A DNA stretch of 64,000 bases from Billgrantia kenyensis (GTDB lineage: Bacteria; Pseudomonadota; Gammaproteobacteria; Pseudomonadales; Halomonadaceae): positions 62,001 through 126,000 of the forward strand of contig NZ_JACEFT010000009.1 in assembly GCF_013697085.1 (NCBI RefSeq). Direction: 5' to 3'. The translations under genes were made by a program, and so were the position numbers. Shown here one piece after another: positions 27,540-36,057 of the stretch (within the stretch, counting starts at the first letter, position 1; every line of letters begins with the position of its first letter). The notes beneath the pieces were generated by a model, which saw nothing but the letters and a program-made list of their open reading frames with translations, was not told the DNA's origin and ran no database searches.

Positions 27540-28439
27540 ATGCCAAACGAATACGGATATGATTCCCTCGGCTATGCCCGTCAGCTCAATGCCCACTACG
27601 ATGCCGAGGTCGACCGGGACGGCGGCGACTTGCTGCAGCGCTTGCGGCAAGCCTTCATTGTCGCTGGATGCGATCCGGACAGCTTGAGCCTGGACGATGT
27701 GGCCGGCATCGACCAGCTCCACCTTGGTGGGCGCAGCGCCAGCCGTGCCCTGGCGTCTCTGGGCGGGCTCCAGGGGGGTGAAAGGGTGCTTGATGTTGGC
27801 TGCGGCACGGGGGGGGCGAGTCGCTTGCTTGCCGCCGAGTATGGCTGCGACGTAGTCGGGGTGGATATCACTGCGGCTTTCATCGAGGTTGCCAATTGGC
27901 TCAGCGCGGCGACCGGTCTGGCTGGGCACACCCGCTTCCTGTGCGCAGACGCGGCCAAGGTGCCGCTTCAGACTGCGAGCCTCGAGGTCGTGTGGTGTCA
28001 GCATGCACTGATGAACATGCCCGATGTTCCTCGGGTGCTCGGTGAGTGGCAGCGTCTGCTCGTGCCCGGTGGGCGTGTCCTGCTGCATGAGGTGGTGGCC
28101 GGCGACAATCCCGAGCCGTTGGCTCTGCCGGTACCTTGGGCGCGCAGTCATGCCACCAGTCACCTGCGTCACCGGGTGCAGCTCGAGCGGGCCATGGCAC
28201 TGGCCGGCTTCGAGCCGCAGCGAGTGGATGATGTCACCGATGCGGCCCTCGCCTGGCGGCAGACCCATAGCCGTCGCGAGAGCCAGGCCGCGGAACAGGG
28301 GCAGTCAGCCTCTTGCCTGCCTGGGCCGGCACTGATCTTCGGCGCTGTATTTGCCCGGATGGGGCGCAACCTGCGCGACAACCTGGCCGCCGGGAGGGTG
28401 CGGATTCTGCAGGGAGAGTGGCGGGGGTCACGACGATAA
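27540..28439 (+). CDS. Class I SAM-dependent methyltransferase
   Basis: A 299-residue methyltransferase with motif [17 protein letters not shown] (about residue 85), motif II-like VVGVDIT, and post-I segments [22 protein letters not shown] and [12 protein letters not shown]. The substrate is unknown; the layout is that of UbiE/sarcosine-type small-molecule methyltransferases. The ATG at 27540 has GAGGAG just upstream and is preferred to the open frame extending to 27351. Confidence 0.85.
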   Translation: MPNEYGYDSLGYARQLNAHYDAEVDRDGGDLLQRLRQAFIVAGCDPDSLSLDDVAGIDQLHLGGRSASRALASLGGLQGGERVLDVGCGTGGASRLLAAEYGCDVVGVDITAAFIEVANWLSAATGLAGHTRFLCADAAKVPLQTASLEVVWCQHALMNMPDVPRVLGEWQRLLVPGGRVLLHEVVAGDNPEPLALPVPWARSHATSHLRHRVQLERAMALAGFEPQRVDDVTDAALAWRQTHSRRESQAAEQGQSASCLPGPALIFGAVFARMGRNLRDNLAAGRVRILQGEWRGSRR

Positions 28440-28554
28440 TTTCGAAACGCCTGGACGAAATGCTTCGCTTTTCTTCATTCGGAGACTTTCTATGCTGGAG
28501 GCACTCACCGACCCAGATCGGTGTTTGGAAAGCCACGATGAAAGGAGGCAGATG

Positions 28555-29151
28555 ATGACCAAGGTGCTCGTACTCTATCACTCCATGTACGGCCACATTC
28601 ACACCCTGGCCCAGGCCGTGACGGAAGGCGTCCATCAGGTGGCTGGCGCCAAGGCCGACATGAAGCGCGTTCCCGAGACGATGGATCCCGAAGCCTTCGC
28701 CCAGGCAGGCGGCCAGCATTTCGACACTCCCGAGGCCTCGCCCCAGGATCTTGCCGACTACGACGCGGTGATATTCGGTACCCCTACGCGTTACGGCAAC
28801 ATGAGTGGGCAGATGCGTACCTTCCTCGACCAGACCGGAGGTCTGTGGGCCAAGGGGGCGCTACGCGGTAAGGTCGGTAGCGTCTTCACCTCTACCGGCA
28901 CCGGCGGCGGCAACGAAACCACCATTCTCACGTCCTGGACCACCCTGGCCCACCAGGGCATGCTGATCCTGCCGATTGGCTATGGTCTCGAGTCGCAGTT
29001 CGATATCTCCAGCGTCCAGGGCGGTTCTCCTTATGGAGCCTCGACGCTGGCCGGACCCGATGGCAAGCGCCAGCCCACCGAGCACGAGCTGGAGCTGGCT
29101 CGCCTGCAGGGGCGCAGTGTTGCCGAGGTAGCCGCCAAGTTGGCGGCCTGA
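28555..29151 (+). CDS. wrbA: NAD(P)H:quinone oxidoreductase WrbA
   Basis: A 198-residue flavodoxin-like protein, the standard WrbA length: FMN loops [34 protein letters not shown] and [13 protein letters not shown]. It reduces quinones by two electrons, limiting semiquinone stress. Two consecutive ATGs occur at 28552 and 28555; AGGAGG ends 3 nt before the first and 6 nt before the second, so the second is favoured. A terminator follows. Confidence 0.95.
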   Translation: MTKVLVLYHSMYGHIHTLAQAVTEGVHQVAGAKADMKRVPETMDPEAFAQAGGQHFDTPEASPQDLADYDAVIFGTPTRYGNMSGQMRTFLDQTGGLWAKGALRGKVGSVFTSTGTGGGNETTILTSWTTLAHQGMLILPIGYGLESQFDISSVQGGSPYGASTLAGPDGKRQPTEHELELARLQGRSVAEVAAKLAA

Positions 29152-29169
29152 ACGACAGCCTGAAACAGG

Positions 29170-29200
29170 CAGGCGCGGCAGAAGCCGCGCCTGTTGTTTT
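29170..29200 (+). terminator. Rho-independent terminator after wrbA
   Basis: A 10-bp stem CAGGCGCGGC / GCCGCGCCTG with loop AGAA, followed by TTGTTTT, 18 bp after the wrbA stop. Confidence 0.85.
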
Positions 29201-29246
29201 CTCGCCGACCCGGCCACGGTGGCCGAGGTAAGAGTGAAGTCAGCGA

Positions 29247-30128
29247 TCAGTTCATCTGTTGGGCTTCGTCCAGGTTCTCGTCTCCATCCAGCTCCTCGAA
29301 GTTGTCTTCGTCGAGGTCGTCGCCAGCGCGTTCGCCGCTGCGCGATTGCAGGATGACTTCGCCTTCGGAGCGGATCTCCAGGTCCTGAACGGGATAGGCC
29401 ATTTCATCCTCGCCGAAGCCGAGGAAGCCTCCTTCACTGATGATGGCGTAAGTCTCGTCACTCTCGGTGTCGCGGACCACGCGGTCGACATCACCGACCT
29501 CTTCGCCGTCCTGGGTCACCACATCGCGGCCTTCCAGGTCGCTTACCTGCATGTCCTGGTCAGCCTGGTCCTGGCCGTCGTCCAACAGGCCGTCCTGGTC
29601 GCGATCCTCGTCGGCGGCCTCGTCGTCCTCATGACGCATTTCGGCGGTGGCATCATCGGCCTCTTCCACCTGCACGTCCGCCTCGCCTTCCTGCTCGACG
29701 GTGACTTCGGGCTCGGCCTGGTCAACCTCGACATCGGGCTCAGGCTGCTCGATGGTCACATCGGGTGACTCCTGCTCGACGGTCACCTCGGGTGGCTCTT
29801 GCTCGACCTCGACTTCGGCCGGATCCTGGTCGACCTCGATGTCGGTGGTATCGTCGGCACCCTCGGCATCCAACTCGCCTTCCTGCTCGGCCTCGAAGTC
29901 ATCATCGTCATCGTCGCCATAGGGCTGTTGGCCCTGATCCTGCGGATCGAAGCCGGTCTCGCCAGGTTCACCCGCTTGCTCTCCGTTGAACTCCGCCTGA
30001 TCCTGGGCGTCTTCATCAGTCATTTGCTGCTGCTCGCCCTGCTGTGCCTCTTCTTCCTGGGCAAGGACGCCGTGAGCCAAGCCAGTGCTCAGGGCGCCTA
30101 CTGCGATGGCAATTGCTGTCCTTTTCAT
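29247..30128 (-). CDS. Secreted, highly acidic PRC-barrel protein with a nine-residue repeat
   Basis: A 293-residue protein with a signal peptide (MKRTAIAIAVG to about VLAQ), then an extremely acidic Gln/Asp/Glu region. About residues 90-150 hold six or seven units of a nine-residue pattern [DE]V-x-[VI]-[DE]Q-x-x-P, for example EVEVEQEPP and EVTVEQESP. A PRC-barrel domain follows (about 205-270, LEGRDVVTQDGEEVGDVDRVV). Similar P-x-V-x-V-x-Q repeats occur before PRC barrels in other proteobacterial exported proteins; function unknown. AAGGAGG precedes the ATG, which is preferred to the longer frame to 30212. Confidence 0.85.
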   Translation of the reverse strand: MKRTAIAIAVGALSTGLAHGVLAQEEEAQQGEQQQMTDEDAQDQAEFNGEQAGEPGETGFDPQDQGQQPYGDDDDDDFEAEQEGELDAEGADDTTDIEVDQDPAEVEVEQEPPEVTVEQESPDVTIEQPEPDVEVDQAEPEVTVEQEGEADVQVEEADDATAEMRHEDDEAADEDRDQDGLLDDGQDQADQDMQVSDLEGRDVVTQDGEEVGDVDRVVRDTESDETYAIISEGGFLGFGEDEMAYPVQDLEIRSEGEVILQSRSGERAGDDLDEDNFEELDGDENLDEAQQMN

Positions 30129-30320
30129 GCCGTACCTCCTTTTCATTACGCGTTGCCCTAGTGAGCTTGCATTCATCAGGCTAGACAACGATTCGGCACA
30201 ATGAGCCTGCACTTACCGGGAGGTAACGAAACAAATCAGGCTGTCACCGGGGAGCGGTTTGGCGACATGAGCAGGAACGTCCGCTGCGTCGATGCATCTA
30301 CCACGAGGATGGCCAGGCAG

Positions 30321-30352
30321 AAAAATGCCCCGCCACGAAGAAATGGCGGGGC
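30321..30352 (-). terminator. Rho-independent terminator downstream of the SQR/membrane-protein operon
   Basis: Read on the minus strand, a 9-bp stem GCCCCGCCA / TGGCGGGGC with an 8-nt loop, followed by ATTTTTCT, about 45 bp after the stop of the small membrane protein gene. Confidence 0.85.
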
Positions 30353-30397
30353 GCTCAGGCTGCAACGTTGCTGGCCGACTGCGACGGCCGAGCTGGT

Positions 30398-30745
30398 TCA
30401 GGGCGGGCTTGGCTGGCGCACGCGCAGCAGGTAGCTGAGCGGGCTCAGCACCAGCCAGGCAATCACGGCCAGCCCGATCACGGCACCGATCAGCGCGGCC
30501 CAGTCGAAGACGGTGGCCACATAGGTCAGGCTTGAATTGGTGAACAACGGAATCCACCACAGCCCGGAAAGACCGATGGCAATCGCCGCCAGGTTGGCTC
30601 CCAGGCAACGGTAGCCGAGGAGGCGGTAGCCGCGTAGGTGCGCCAGCACCTGAACGACCACCAGCAGCAGCAGGCCGGTCACCATCAGCCACAGGAAGGG
30701 GGCCAGGGCGTACCAAAGAATGGTAAGGGCTCCAGTCACGGTCAT
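30398..30745 (-). CDS. Small inner-membrane protein of unknown function
   Basis: A 115-residue protein with about three hydrophobic helices (roughly 5-35, 48-72, 78-103) and a basic C-terminus (YLLRVRQ). No catalytic motif seen and no family recognised with confidence. It begins 12 bp after the SQR-like gene and shares its terminator, so it is probably co-expressed and may anchor or hand electrons on from that exported flavoprotein; this is inference from position only. Confidence 0.72.
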   Translation of the reverse strand: MTVTGALTILWYALAPFLWLMVTGLLLLVVVQVLAHLRGYRLLGYRCLGANLAAIAIGLSGLWWIPLFTNSSLTYVATVFDWAALIGAVIGLAVIAWLVLSPLSYLLRVRQPSPP

Positions 30746-30757
30746 GTCGACATCTCC

Positions 30758-32152
30758 TCAGGCCTGGCCTTCCAGAACGGCATAGTACGCGGGCTGCAGC
30801 ATGCGATCCTTCATGACCCAAGCTGCCCAGGATTCATCCCTGGGATCGATGAAGGGGAAGGAGGGCAGGAAGGCGAAGTTGTCCTCGTAGCCAAATTCCA
30901 CCAGCATCGCCTTGCCGATACCGGTGATCATCGGGCAGGAGGTATAGCCGTTGTGACGCAACGGCAGCGCCTGGCCCTGGATCTGAGCTATCAGGTTGGC
31001 TTCGACCACCGGCGCCTGGGCCTTGACGCTTGCCGCGGTCTTGTTGATCGGGGCGCCAATCACGTCGCCGATACCGAAGACCTCCGGATAGCGATTGTGC
31101 TGCAGAGTGTAGATGTCCACGTCCAGCCATTCTCCGCGGAACGGACCGTCCTGGGCGATCAGGTCGCTGGCCTTGACGAAATCCGGCGCGCTCATCGGCG
31201 GGACCACGTGGATGAAGTCGTAGTCGGTGACTACCTTGCGTTCACCCTCTGCGGAGAACTCCGCTTCGCGCAGCTCGTGGTGCGAGGTGAACTCGCTGTC
31301 CGGTCCGACGAAAGTGAACTCCGCTTCCCGTGCCTGCGGATCGATCGCCGATATACGGTAATGGTGGCGGCGGGTCACGCCCTGGTCATCGAAGCGTTGC
31401 TTGACGAAGTCGTTGACGTAGGGCTGGGAGAAGAGCCCGGCACCCGGTGCCATGAACTCTACCTGGAAGGCATCACGCCGCCCGCTGGCTTCGAGGCGCG
31501 AAAGGGTGGTGAAGGTCATCTTCAAGGGAGCGCCGGCGCATTTCACTGGCGTGGGAGCTGCGGTGAAGATGCCCTTGCCGCTGCCTTGGGCGATCCAGCT
31601 GTCGATGGCGTCCCGGGTGCGGGCGGCGCCCTCGATGCTGGCGTACACGCTACCGATGCCGTGGCTGCCGACCAGGTCGGGAGACATCCCATCGATCAGG
31701 TGGTAGTTGAGCTGAAGCCCGGTGGCGACGACGAGATAGTCATAGTCGAGCTGCGAGCCATCTCCCAGCTCGACCTTGCGGTTGGCGGCGTCAATACCGG
31801 CGGCGGGCTGTCGCACCCAGTCCACGCCGCCGGGAACGAAGCGGGAGTTGGGCCGCATGGTCTTCTCGGGCCGCCACACGCCCGAGGCCACCAAGGTCCA
31901 GCCGGGCTGGTAGTGGTGTACCTCGCGGGGCTCGACCAGGCTGATGCGGGCTCCGTCGAGACGGCGAGAAAGACGGTTGGCCATGGCCATGCCGCCAGCC
32001 CCGCCGCCGATGATGACGATTCGGGCATTGGTGGAAACGGACCGGGCTTGAAGACCGGAAGAGTAGAGAAGCCCGGCTGCACCGGCGCCAGCACTCAGCT
32101 TGAGGAACTGGCGCCGATCCAGGCGTGACGGATCGCGAGCGTGTCGGGACAT
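30758..32152 (-). CDS. Tat-exported sulfide:quinone oxidoreductase-like flavoprotein
   Basis: A 464-residue flavoprotein with a twin-arginine signal (DRRQFLKL, residues 12-19), FAD motif VIIGGGAGGMAMANRL, and the two SQR-type redox cysteines in PVKCAGAP (C205) and GYTSCPMI (C406). IGDVIGAPINKTAASVKAQAPVV is the usual C-terminal FAD segment. SQRs oxidise sulfide to sulfur/polysulfide and reduce quinone; export by Tat recalls flavocytochrome c sulfide dehydrogenase flavoproteins. No cytochrome subunit gene is adjacent; a small membrane protein follows instead. Confidence 0.86.
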   Translation of the reverse strand: MSRHARDPSRLDRRQFLKLSAGAGAAGLLYSSGLQARSVSTNARIVIIGGGAGGMAMANRLSRRLDGARISLVEPREVHHYQPGWTLVASGVWRPEKTMRPNSRFVPGGVDWVRQPAAGIDAANRKVELGDGSQLDYDYLVVATGLQLNYHLIDGMSPDLVGSHGIGSVYASIEGAARTRDAIDSWIAQGSGKGIFTAAPTPVKCAGAPLKMTFTTLSRLEASGRRDAFQVEFMAPGAGLFSQPYVNDFVKQRFDDQGVTRRHHYRISAIDPQAREAEFTFVGPDSEFTSHHELREAEFSAEGERKVVTDYDFIHVVPPMSAPDFVKASDLIAQDGPFRGEWLDVDIYTLQHNRYPEVFGIGDVIGAPINKTAASVKAQAPVVEANLIAQIQGQALPLRHNGYTSCPMITGIGKAMLVEFGYEDNFAFLPSFPFIDPRDESWAAWVMKDRMLQPAYYAVLEGQA

Positions 32153-32276
32153 GTGAGGCGAGTCTCCTGCAGGTTTGGCTAATGTTCTTGTTATATGCTT
32201 ATAACTCTAGCCATTCCTGTCGGCTCCGTCTCGCTTTTCATGCGGCAAATTGACGCAGATCAAACCAAAGTTGAGG

Positions 32277-33350
32277 CTACCCTGCCAGTCGCTGAGCGAT
32301 TGCCCGGCCGAGCGACTGCGTATTTCCCTGGCCGCGAATGTCAGGCGTCAGCACCGCCGGGTCAGCCTCTTCCAGTACCGCTTCGAAGGCAGTCACGATG
32401 GCGTCGGCGGCCTCCTTGTGGCCCAGATGCTCGAGCATCATGGCGCCGGACCAGATCTGGCCGATGGGGTTGGCGATGCCCTTGCCGGCGATGTCCGGCG
32501 CACTGCCGTGAACCGGCTCGAACAGGCTGGGGAACTTGCCCTCGGGGTTGATGTTGGCCGAGGGTGCTACGCCGATGGTGCCGGTGCAGGCCGGCCCCAG
32601 GTCGGAGAGGATATCGCCGAACAGGTTGCTGGCCACCACTACGTCGAACCAGTCGGGGTGCATGACGAAGTTGGCGGTGAGGATGTCGATGTGGAACTTG
32701 TCGACGCTGACCTCGGGATAGTGGCCCGACATGGCCACGACCCGCTCGTCCCACCACGGCATGGTGATGGCGATGCCGTTGGACTTGGTGGCCGAGGTCA
32801 GCTTCTTGCGCGGCCGGCTCTGGGCCAGCTCGAAGGCGAACTTGAGCACCCGGTCTGTGCCGTGACGGGTCATCACCGTCTCCTGGATCACCACCTCGCG
32901 ATCGGTGCCCTCGAACATCTTGCCACCGACGCTGGAGTACTCGCCCTCGGTGTTCTCGCGTACCACGTAGAAGTCGATGTCGCCGGGCTTGCGGTCGGCC
33001 AGCGGGCTCTTGATGCCGGGCAGCAGCTTGCACGGACGCAGGTTGATGTACTGGTCGAACTGGCGGCGGAACTGCAGCAGCGAGCCCCACAGCGAGATAT
33101 GGTCCGGCACCGTGTCGGGCCAGCCCACCGCGCCGTAGAAGATGGCGTCGAAGCCCTCGAGCTGCTCGAACCAGTTGTCGGGCATCATCTTGCCGTGCTT
33201 GGCGTAGTAGTCGCAGCAGGCGAAGTCGAAGTGCTCGAAGGAAAGGTCGATGGCGAAGCGCTTGGCGGCAGCCTCGAGCACGCGCAGGCCTTCCGGCATC
33301 ACTTCGTTGCCGATGCCGTCGCCGGGAATGACGGCGATACGATGGGTCAT
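32277..33350 (-). CDS. ttuC: Tartrate dehydrogenase / D-malate decarboxylating dehydrogenase
   Basis: A 357-residue isocitrate/isopropylmalate-type beta-decarboxylating dehydrogenase. It starts HRIAVIPGDGIGNEV and carries GAVGWPDTVPDHISLW, YINLRPCKLLPG, VVRENTEGEYSSVGG and SNLFGDILSDLGPACTG, pointing to the tartrate/D-malate branch. It oxidises tartrate, D-malate or related acids with NAD and Mn. AGGA precedes the ATG. A haloacetate-dehalogenase-like gene lies upstream on the same strand with a divergent LysR gene beyond, the likely local regulator. Confidence 0.92.
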   Translation of the reverse strand: MTHRIAVIPGDGIGNEVMPEGLRVLEAAAKRFAIDLSFEHFDFACCDYYAKHGKMMPDNWFEQLEGFDAIFYGAVGWPDTVPDHISLWGSLLQFRRQFDQYINLRPCKLLPGIKSPLADRKPGDIDFYVVRENTEGEYSSVGGKMFEGTDREVVIQETVMTRHGTDRVLKFAFELAQSRPRKKLTSATKSNGIAITMPWWDERVVAMSGHYPEVSVDKFHIDILTANFVMHPDWFDVVVASNLFGDILSDLGPACTGTIGVAPSANINPEGKFPSLFEPVHGSAPDIAGKGIANPIGQIWSGAMMLEHLGHKEAADAIVTAFEAVLEEADPAVLTPDIRGQGNTQSLGRAIAQRLAG

Positions 33351-33375
33351 GGTGGGATCCTCGGGTGGTTGTGAG

Positions 33376-34257
33376 TCAGTCGTGGGTCATGAAATGGTTG
33401 ATACGGTCGAGCAGGACGTCGGGCGCCTCCTCGGGGATGTAATGGCCACAGGGCAGGGCCTCACCCTCGACCCGTTCGGCCACGGCGCGCCATTCTGTCA
33501 GCGGGTCGAAGCAGCGCTCGATGATGCCGTGCTTGCCCCACAGCACGCTGACCGGACAGGCGATACGGCGACCCGCTTCACGGTCGGCGCGGTCGTGCTC
33601 CAGGTCGATGGTATTGGCGGCCCGGTAGTCCTCGCACAGGGCATGCGCCGCGCCGGGCTGGGCCAGGCAGCGCTGGTACTCGGCGATGGCCGCCGGGTCG
33701 AAGGCGTCGAGGCTGGCATGCCGCCCGCCCATGGTGCGGGTGATGTAGCCCTCGGGCGAGGCCTCGATCAGGGTCTCCGGCAGCGGTGAGGGCTGGATCA
33801 GGAAGAACCAGTGAAAGTAAGCGGTGGCGAAGGTGCGGTCGGTCTGCTCGTACATGGCAAGCGTAGGGGCGATGTCGAGCAGCATGAGTTTCTCCACCGC
33901 CGCGGGATGGTCCATCGCCAGGCGATGGGCGACCCGCCCGCCGCGGTCATGGCCGCACAGGAAAAAACGCTCGAAGCCCAGTTCGCGCATGACCGCCAGC
34001 TGATCCGCGGCCATGGCACGCTTGCTGTAGTTGGCGTGGTCCGGCTCGCCGGGGGGCTTGGACGAATCGCCGTAGCCGCGCAGGTCGGTGGCCACCACGG
34101 TGAAGCGACGCGCCAGCGATTCGGCCAGACGATGCCAGATGACGTGGGTCTGCGGATGGCCGTGGAGCAGCAGCAGCGGTGGCCCCGAGCCGCCGATGCG
34201 GCCGTGAATGTGGATGTCGCCGTGGGCGATGTCGAACCTGCGGAATCCCTCGAACAT
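33376..34257 (-). CDS. Haloacetate (fluoroacetate-type) dehalogenase, alpha/beta hydrolase
   Basis: A 293-residue alpha/beta hydrolase. Residues match characterised fluoroacetate dehalogenases almost position for position: nucleophile D104 with carboxylate-binding R105 and R108 (GHDRGGR), acid D128 (LLDIAPT), halide pocket H149 and W150 (FHWFF), Y211 (EDYRA) and general base H272 (CGHYIPEEAPD). The oxyanion region LHGHPQTHVIW is conserved. It should hydrolyse haloacetates to glycolate. GGAGGC precedes the ATG. It is 25 bp upstream of the tartrate-type dehydrogenase, probably one operon. A glycolate oxidase operon lies elsewhere in the window (glcF). Confidence 0.85.
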   Translation of the reverse strand: MFEGFRRFDIAHGDIHIHGRIGGSGPPLLLLHGHPQTHVIWHRLAESLARRFTVVATDLRGYGDSSKPPGEPDHANYSKRAMAADQLAVMRELGFERFFLCGHDRGGRVAHRLAMDHPAAVEKLMLLDIAPTLAMYEQTDRTFATAYFHWFFLIQPSPLPETLIEASPEGYITRTMGGRHASLDAFDPAAIAEYQRCLAQPGAAHALCEDYRAANTIDLEHDRADREAGRRIACPVSVLWGKHGIIERCFDPLTEWRAVAERVEGEALPCGHYIPEEAPDVLLDRINHFMTHD

Positions 34258-34360
34258 GAGCGTTGCCTCCGGATCGTTGGCTGCCCCCAGTCTAGCTCTT
34301 GGAATGCTGGGAATAATCGGGCTGAATGGAAAGGTATTGTTGAATCAGGGTGGATAATGT

Positions 34361-35290
34361 ATGGCGCAGATCGATGATCTGACCTTCTTCCGTCAGTTGG
34401 CCCGCGCGGGTAGCCTGACAGCCACGGCGCGGGAGCTGGGCCTCTCGCTGTCGGCGGTGAGCAAGCGACTCAAGCAGCTCGAGTCGCGCCTGGGGGTGGA
34501 GTTGGCCAGCCGCACCACCCGGCGGCTGACGCTGACGGCGGAAGGGGAGCGCTATCTCACCCGGGGCTCGGCGATCCTCGAGGAGCTGGCCGAGCTGGAA
34601 GAGGCGCTGGGCGAGCAGCGTGCGGCACTCTCGGGGCCGCTCAAGGTGAACGCCACCTTCGGCTTCGGCCGTCGCCACGTGGCGCCGCTGCTGTCAGCGT
34701 TCTGCACGCTCAATCCTGGCGTCGAAGGCGTGCTGGAGCTCACCAATTATCCGCTGAGCCTCGGTGAGCAGGGCTTTGACCTCGGCATTCGCGTCGGCGA
34801 ACCGCCCGATTCGCGCTTGGTGGCGCGCCGCATCCTGACCAATCGGCGGGTGCTGTGTGCCGCTCCCGGCTACGTGGCGTGCATGGCAGCGCTGACGACA
34901 CCGGCGGATCTTGCCGCGCACCCCTGCCTGGTACTGCGCGAGAACGACAGCGACTATGCCGTGTGGCGCTTCCAGCGTCGCGACGACCCTCGGCGCGAGC
35001 AGGCGGTCAAGATAGCGGGCCCTCTGGCCAGCAACGACGGTGAAGTGATCGTGCAGATGGCGCTCGACGGACACGGCGTGGCGCTGCGCTCCTGGTGGGA
35101 TGTGCATGAACATCTGGCCAGCGGCGTGCTGGTCGAGCTGTTGCCGCAGTGGCGGGGCGTTTCGGCCGACTTTTCCGCCGTCTATCAGCAGCGCCGGCAC
35201 GTGCCGGCACGCCTGCGTGCCTTCGTGGCGTTCCTCGAGGAGCGGATGCCGGGTCGGGTACCGCCGATACCCGAGCCTGGGCAGCCGTGA
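34361..35290 (+). CDS. LysR family transcriptional regulator
   Basis: A 309-residue LysR protein with an N-terminal winged helix (FFRQLARAGSLTATARELGLSLSAVSKRLKQLE) and a C-terminal effector-binding domain of the CrgA/DmlR type. It is divergent from the dehalogenase/tartrate-dehydrogenase pair with a 103-bp intergenic region, the standard geometry for LysR control of the neighbour. The ligand is probably a small hydroxyacid, by association only. Confidence 0.9.
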   Translation: MAQIDDLTFFRQLARAGSLTATARELGLSLSAVSKRLKQLESRLGVELASRTTRRLTLTAEGERYLTRGSAILEELAELEEALGEQRAALSGPLKVNATFGFGRRHVAPLLSAFCTLNPGVEGVLELTNYPLSLGEQGFDLGIRVGEPPDSRLVARRILTNRRVLCAAPGYVACMAALTTPADLAAHPCLVLRENDSDYAVWRFQRRDDPRREQAVKIAGPLASNDGEVIVQMALDGHGVALRSWWDVHEHLASGVLVELLPQWRGVSADFSAVYQQRRHVPARLRAFVAFLEERMPGRVPPIPEPGQP

Positions 35291-35291
35291 G

Positions 35292-35996
35292 TCAGGCGCG
35301 TCGGCGCCGCTGCTGACGGGCATCCGCATAGCGCTTTAGTCCGTAGAGCAGCGCCAGGGCGAGCACGATGCCGACGGCCGCCCAGGCCAGCTCGCGACGG
35401 TCCTCGGCGGTAAGCAGCGTGCCGAGCTGACTAGTCAGCAGGATGATACCGGCCAGCCCCGGCGTGGCCCCGATGAAGGTGCCGAGCATGTAGTCGCGAA
35501 AGCGGATGTGGAAGGCGCCGGCCAGCAGGTTGGTGAGGGTGAAGGGTGCCAGGGGCAGCAGGTTGAGCACGGTCATGGTGCGTACGCCGTGCCCGGCCAG
35601 GTATCGTGACATGTTGATCAGGCGCGTGCCGCCATAGTACAGCAGGGCATCGCGCCCGAGCCGCCGGCCCAGCCAGTAGGTCGCCACCGAGCCGGCCAGG
35701 GTACCGATCAATGAGTAGAAAAAACCCCACCAAGGGCCGAACAGCAGGCCCGCCAGCACCACCAGCACGCTCAGCGGGAACAGGGTCAGTGAGGCGGCGA
35801 GGAAAGCCACCACCACCACCACGCCTGCCCAGGGCGTATCGCGCCAGGCCAGCGAGCCCTGCAGCAGGGCGAAGAGGGTATTGGCATCGAACAGGCCGTG
35901 CGCGGCGAGCCAGCGCCAGAGGAAGCCCAGCAGGGCGAGGGTCGCCAGAGAGAGGAGGACGAGAAGCACCTTGCGGGACATGCGGACGGCCTGCAC
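35292..35996 (-). CDS. TVP38/TMEM64 (DedA-like VTT domain) membrane protein
   Basis: A 234-residue membrane protein with the VTT-domain motifs SVLVVLAGLLFGPWWGFFYSLIGTLAGSVATYWLGRRLGRD and LLPLAPFTLTNLLAGAFHI. Family members are linked to lipid scrambling or membrane homeostasis. Ends 1 bp from the convergent LysR gene. A second ATG five codons in is an equally possible start; neither has a strong ribosome site. Confidence 0.85.
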   Translation of the reverse strand: MQAVRMSRKVLLVLLSLATLALLGFLWRWLAAHGLFDANTLFALLQGSLAWRDTPWAGVVVVVAFLAASLTLFPLSVLVVLAGLLFGPWWGFFYSLIGTLAGSVATYWLGRRLGRDALLYYGGTRLINMSRYLAGHGVRTMTVLNLLPLAPFTLTNLLAGAFHIRFRDYMLGTFIGATPGLAGIILLTSQLGTLLTAEDRRELAWAAVGIVLALALLYGLKRYADARQQRRRRA

Positions 35997-36057
35997 GAGA
36001 ACGTGGTTTCAGCATAGGCGGCCCCCTCTGCATCGACCAAATGACGGCGGCGTACGC

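Noticed and set aside
28351..28554. N-terminal extension of WrbA
   Set aside because: Overlaps the methyltransferase gene; AGGAGG and the canonical MTKVLVLY start are at 28555.
29540..29860. Possible CRISPR-like or tandem DNA repeat
   Set aside because: The periodicity is 27 bp in phase with codons and encodes the nine-residue protein repeat; there are no spacers and units diverge at synonymous sites.
30638..32128. 496-codon plus-strand frame
   Set aside because: Antisense to the SQR-like gene; high-GC third-position effect.
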